Under the pieces are notes generated by a model, which saw nothing but the letters and a program-made list of their open reading frames with translations, made no database searches and had not been told where the DNA came from. DNA of 64,000 bases from Fluviirhizobium alvei (lineage in GTDB: Bacteria > Pseudomonadota > Alphaproteobacteria > Rhizobiales > Rhizobiaceae), in contig NZ_JAUOZU010000010.1 in NCBI RefSeq assembly GCF_030551875.1, positions 62,001 through 126,000 on the forward strand, written 5' to 3'. Below, one piece after another: positions 61,581 through 64,000 of this stretch (the first letter of the stretch is position 1; each line of letters opens with the position of its first letter). Made by a program: the position numbers and the translations under genes.

Positions 61581-62684
61581 ATGACCACGAAGCACCTCTT
61601 TACAGACACGCATCCTGTTGCCAACGCGATCCCGTTCTCCGGCTCCGCGTTCAGTCGTGAGGTGGTAATCCTTGCGGCATCCTTCGCGCTGGCGCTCTTC
61701 ATCGTTTCGAGCATCGTCTGGGGGCTGGCCGGTTTCGACCCGGTAGGGACCGCTCCCGGCAAGCTGGTTGCCATCGTCGGCGATGCGGCCTTGGCCGCCA
61801 TCATCACCCTCGTCCTTTGGCGTCTCCGCAACCGGCCGCTGGGTATGAAGGCGATTGTTGCCTGTGTGCTGTCATTGGCGGCAGCCCCGATTTCGGGCCT
61901 GATCGACTGGGGGCTGCATATCTTCTTTGTCTGGCCGGAACCCGCGCCGTTCAATCCGGAATATTTCGCCCAGGTGGTCATCTTCACCACATCGGAACTG
62001 TTCGGATGGTCCTGCCTCTATCTGGCACTCCAGTACAATGCGCAGGTGCGGGAGAGCGAACGACGGCTTGCGGCTTTGCGCGAGGAAGCCTTGCATGCGC
62101 AGATGCGGGCGCTGCAATATCAGGTCAATCCGCATTTCCTGTTCAACACGCTCAACTCGATCGCCGGTCTGGTCGAGGAAGGCCAGATGATGCCCGCCCG
62201 CGACATGGTGCTCGGGCTCGCCGGTTTCCTGCGTCGCACGCTTGCCCTCGACCCGATGAGCGACACGCGTCTGGCGGACGAAGTGGATCTGCAACTCGCC
62301 TATCTTAAGATCGAGGAAACCCGCTTTTCGGATCGAATGACGGTGGAGATGGAAATGGCGGATAATGTTGGCGATGCACTGGTCCCGAGCCTGATCCTGC
62401 AGCCATTGGTCGAAAATGCCATCAAGCACGGGATTGCGCGCACGCCGGGCCCGGCGGTTCTGATCATCGGAGCCGCACAGGCAGACTCCGAAACGCTCGT
62501 GGTCTGGATCGAGAATTCGGTACCCGGCGAAGACCACGATGAAAAGGCCGGAATGGGTCTCGGCCTCGCCAATGTTCGCAAGCGCCTCGAAACCCGCTTC
62601 GGCAGTTCGGCGCAGTGCATCGTTGGCAAAGGGTCGGGGCCAGGGCGTGTGCGGGTCAAGATCAGGATGCCGTTTCGCACATGA
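61581..62684 (+). CDS. LytS/YehU-type sensor histidine kinase
   Basis: 367 residues from the ATG at 61581. An ATG at 61494 has a better ribosome site (GTGAGGTG) and would add 29 basic residues, so the start is uncertain. About four membrane helices (LAASFALALFIVSSIVWGLA onward to about 150) are followed by the His_kinase domain: QVNPHFLFNTLNSIAG with phospho-acceptor His185, LQPLVENAIKHGI (N box) and MGLGLANVRKRLETRFG (G box). No extracellular ligand domain is visible, so the signal may be sensed within the membrane. It overlaps its partner response regulator by 4 bp. Confidence 0.9.
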   Translation: MTTKHLFTDTHPVANAIPFSGSAFSREVVILAASFALALFIVSSIVWGLAGFDPVGTAPGKLVAIVGDAALAAIITLVLWRLRNRPLGMKAIVACVLSLAAAPISGLIDWGLHIFFVWPEPAPFNPEYFAQVVIFTTSELFGWSCLYLALQYNAQVRESERRLAALREEALHAQMRALQYQVNPHFLFNTLNSIAGLVEEGQMMPARDMVLGLAGFLRRTLALDPMSDTRLADEVDLQLAYLKIEETRFSDRMTVEMEMADNVGDALVPSLILQPLVENAIKHGIARTPGPAVLIIGAAQADSETLVVWIENSVPGEDHDEKAGMGLGLANVRKRLETRFGSSAQCIVGKGSGPGRVRVKIRMPFRT

Positions 62685-63481
62685 CGACGAACATTCCTCT
62701 TAAGGTTCTCGTGATTGACGACGAGCAGATTGCCCGCCGGCGCATCATCCGTCTTTTGCGCGCACTGAGAGACGTGGAAGTTGTCGGCGAAGCCGTCGAT
62801 GTGGCTTCCGCCGTAGCCGAGGCCAACAGGCTCGAGCCCGACCTGATGCTGCTGGATATCCAGATGCCGGGCGGCGACGGCTTCGAGGTCATCGACCGGC
62901 TCGGTTCTATGTCGCCTGCCGTGGTCTTCATCACCGCCTTCGACCAGCATGCCTTGCGTGCCTTCGAGACCGAGGCGATCGACTATGTCACGAAACCGGT
63001 CGACCCCACCCGTCTGGCGCATGCAATCGAACGGGCACGTCTGGCCATCCTCGCCCGCAATCGGCAGGACCAGGTCGCCGAACTCCTGTCGACGATCGCA
63101 AATCTCAGGCAGTCGCTCGGCCAGAGCCAGGCGCCGTCGCGCACGCTCTGGGTCAAGAACCGCGGCATCCAGCATCGCATCGGCATCGAGACGGTTGATT
63201 ACCTGCTGGCCGAACGCGATTATGTGCGGCTGTTCTGTGGCGGCCAGTCGCACCTCGTTTCCGACAATCTATCGACCATGGAGGCACGGCTTGCGCCGCA
63301 TGGCTTCATTCGCATCCATCGCAGCAGCCTGGTGCGACGCGATGCCGTCAGTCAGATCCTGCAGGATCGCCACGGCAGCTGGTCGTTGAGGCTGATGGAT
63401 GGAACGGACCTCAAGGTCGGGCGCACCTATGCGGCAGGCGTCAAGGCCGCGCTCGACCTCGCATCTACCGGCCGGCCCTGA
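62681..63481 (+). CDS. LytTR-family response regulator
   Basis: 266 residues. Receiver domain (10-125): VLVIDDEQIARRRIIRLLRA, phospho-acceptor D59 in LMLLDIQMPGGDGF, VFITAFDQHALRAFE and K at YVTKPVD. LytTR DNA-binding domain (about 150-258): IETVDYLLAERDYVRLF, FIRIHRSSLVRRDAVSQIL and GRTYAAGVKAAL. The start ATG overlaps the kinase stop (ATGA). LytTR proteins bind direct repeats upstream of target promoters; the divergent RTX gene is the nearest candidate, but no repeat pair was identified. Confidence 0.92.
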   Translation: MTTNIPLKVLVIDDEQIARRRIIRLLRALRDVEVVGEAVDVASAVAEANRLEPDLMLLDIQMPGGDGFEVIDRLGSMSPAVVFITAFDQHALRAFETEAIDYVTKPVDPTRLAHAIERARLAILARNRQDQVAELLSTIANLRQSLGQSQAPSRTLWVKNRGIQHRIGIETVDYLLAERDYVRLFCGGQSHLVSDNLSTMEARLAPHGFIRIHRSSLVRRDAVSQILQDRHGSWSLRLMDGTDLKVGRTYAAGVKAALDLASTGRP

Positions 63482-63496
63482 GAGAACCGTCAACTC

Positions 63497-64000
63497 TCAC
63501 CCCTTGTCGCGCTGGAAGATCCAGTCATGATCGGGATGGTTCTGGAAGCGCCATTTGCGCAAGGGCCCGGCCATGACGTTGAGATAATACATTTCATAGC
63601 CATAGGGCGAACCGCAGGGATGGTGACCCTTTGGCACCAGCACCACATCGCCATCGCTGACCGCCATCGTCTCATCCAGCGTTCCATCCTCGGTGAAGAC
63701 GCGTTGGAAGCCGAAACCCTGTGCCGGATTGAGGCGATGATAATAGGTTTCCTCGAGATAGGTCATCTCGGGGAAATTGTCCTCGTCATGCCGGTGCGGC
63801 GGGTAGGACGACCAGTTGCCTTGCGGCGTGAACACCTCCGTCACCAGCAGACTGTCCGCCACATCGCGATCCTCCATGGCAATGGCATGGACATGGCGGA
63901 GATTGGCGCCCTTGCCGCGATCTGCGAGGGTGATCCCTTCGGGACCAATCCTTTGCGCTTCACGACCCGGCAATGCAGGTGCGCTGCAGACGGCCAGCGT
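63497..64000 (-). CDS. iolB: 5-deoxy-glucuronate isomerase (C-terminal part, runs off the right edge)
   Basis: The last 167 codons of the gene; the frame is open to the window edge. Metal-site cupin motif NWSSYPPHRHDEDNFPEMTY, YHRLNPAQGFGFQRVF, VLVPKGHHPCGSPYGYEMYY and the end WRFQNHPDHDWIF are diagnostic of IolB, which isomerises 5-deoxy-glucuronate in myo-inositol catabolism. Residues before the window-internal TTG also match (LAVCSAPALPG), showing that the true start is outside. Other iol genes probably lie to the right. Confidence 0.93.
   Translation of the reverse strand, partial: TLAVCSAPALPGREAQRIGPEGITLADRGKGANLRHVHAIAMEDRDVADSLLVTEVFTPQGNWSSYPPHRHDEDNFPEMTYLEETYYHRLNPAQGFGFQRVFTEDGTLDETMAVSDGDVVLVPKGHHPCGSPYGYEMYYLNVMAGPLRKWRFQNHPDHDWIFQRDKG

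Overview
The window looks like chromosomal DNA of an alphaproteobacterium of the Rhizobiales, probably Rhizobiaceae. The evidence is high-GC coding sequence with overlapping ATGA gene junctions, a hisN / suhB-type (mmgR) small RNA / N-formylglutamate amidohydrolase / cpdR / tRNA-Val block at the left edge, and iolB at the right edge. The name is inferred from gene content only.

Layout. 1-2.05 kb: hisN (cut by the edge), an mmgR/suhB-like sRNA, an N-formylglutamate amidohydrolase, cpdR and tRNA-Val(GAC). 2.2-15.5 kb: a polyamine block with a YtcJ-type amidohydrolase, a DUF3237 protein and a TetR regulator, divergent from a spermidine/putrescine-type ABC importer followed by an agmatine-deiminase-family protein and an amidase; then puuB-puuA, divergent from a GntR regulator. 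15.5-24.7 kb: a LuxR-type regulator fused to a degenerate alpha/beta-hydrolase, and a six-gene minus-strand operon (MFS, FAD monooxygenase, C-C hydrolase-like protein, FAH-family enzyme, VOC dioxygenase-like protein, KynB-like cyclase) divergent from a LysR regulator. 24.7-34.6 kb: a TetR regulator divergent from a complete acyl-CoA degradation operon (ETF-QO, thiolase, HADH/ECH fusion, acyl-CoA dehydrogenase, acyl-CoA ligase, MaoC). 34.6-38.3 kb: an AruI-like ThDP decarboxylase, a 2-hydroxyacid oxidase and a metallophosphoesterase. 38.4-48.2 kb: a putrescine-type aminotransferase (spuC) divergent from a second PuuA-like ligase, a second YtcJ amidohydrolase, a second polyamine-type ABC importer and an acetylpolyamine deacetylase. 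48.3-51.7 kb: an ammonium-transporter/PAS/GGDEF/EAL fusion and tRNA-Val(CAC). 51.7-59.3 kb: a LuxR regulator divergent from a third glutamine-synthetase-like ligase, a third ABC importer (Tat-exported binding protein) and an iron-type alcohol dehydrogenase. 59.3-64 kb: an RTX protein, a LytS/LytTR-type two-component pair and iolB (cut by the edge).

Taken together, most of the window is devoted to importing amines, removing acyl, acetyl or imino groups from them, and channelling them through gamma-glutamylation/oxidation (PuuA, PuuB) or transamination (SpuC). Aromatic-type ring-cleavage genes and acyl-CoA degradation genes are interleaved with these. One hypothesis is that the region lets a plant-associated bacterium consume conjugated (acylated, guanidinylated or acetylated) polyamines. 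No integrase, transposase, CRISPR array or replication origin was seen.
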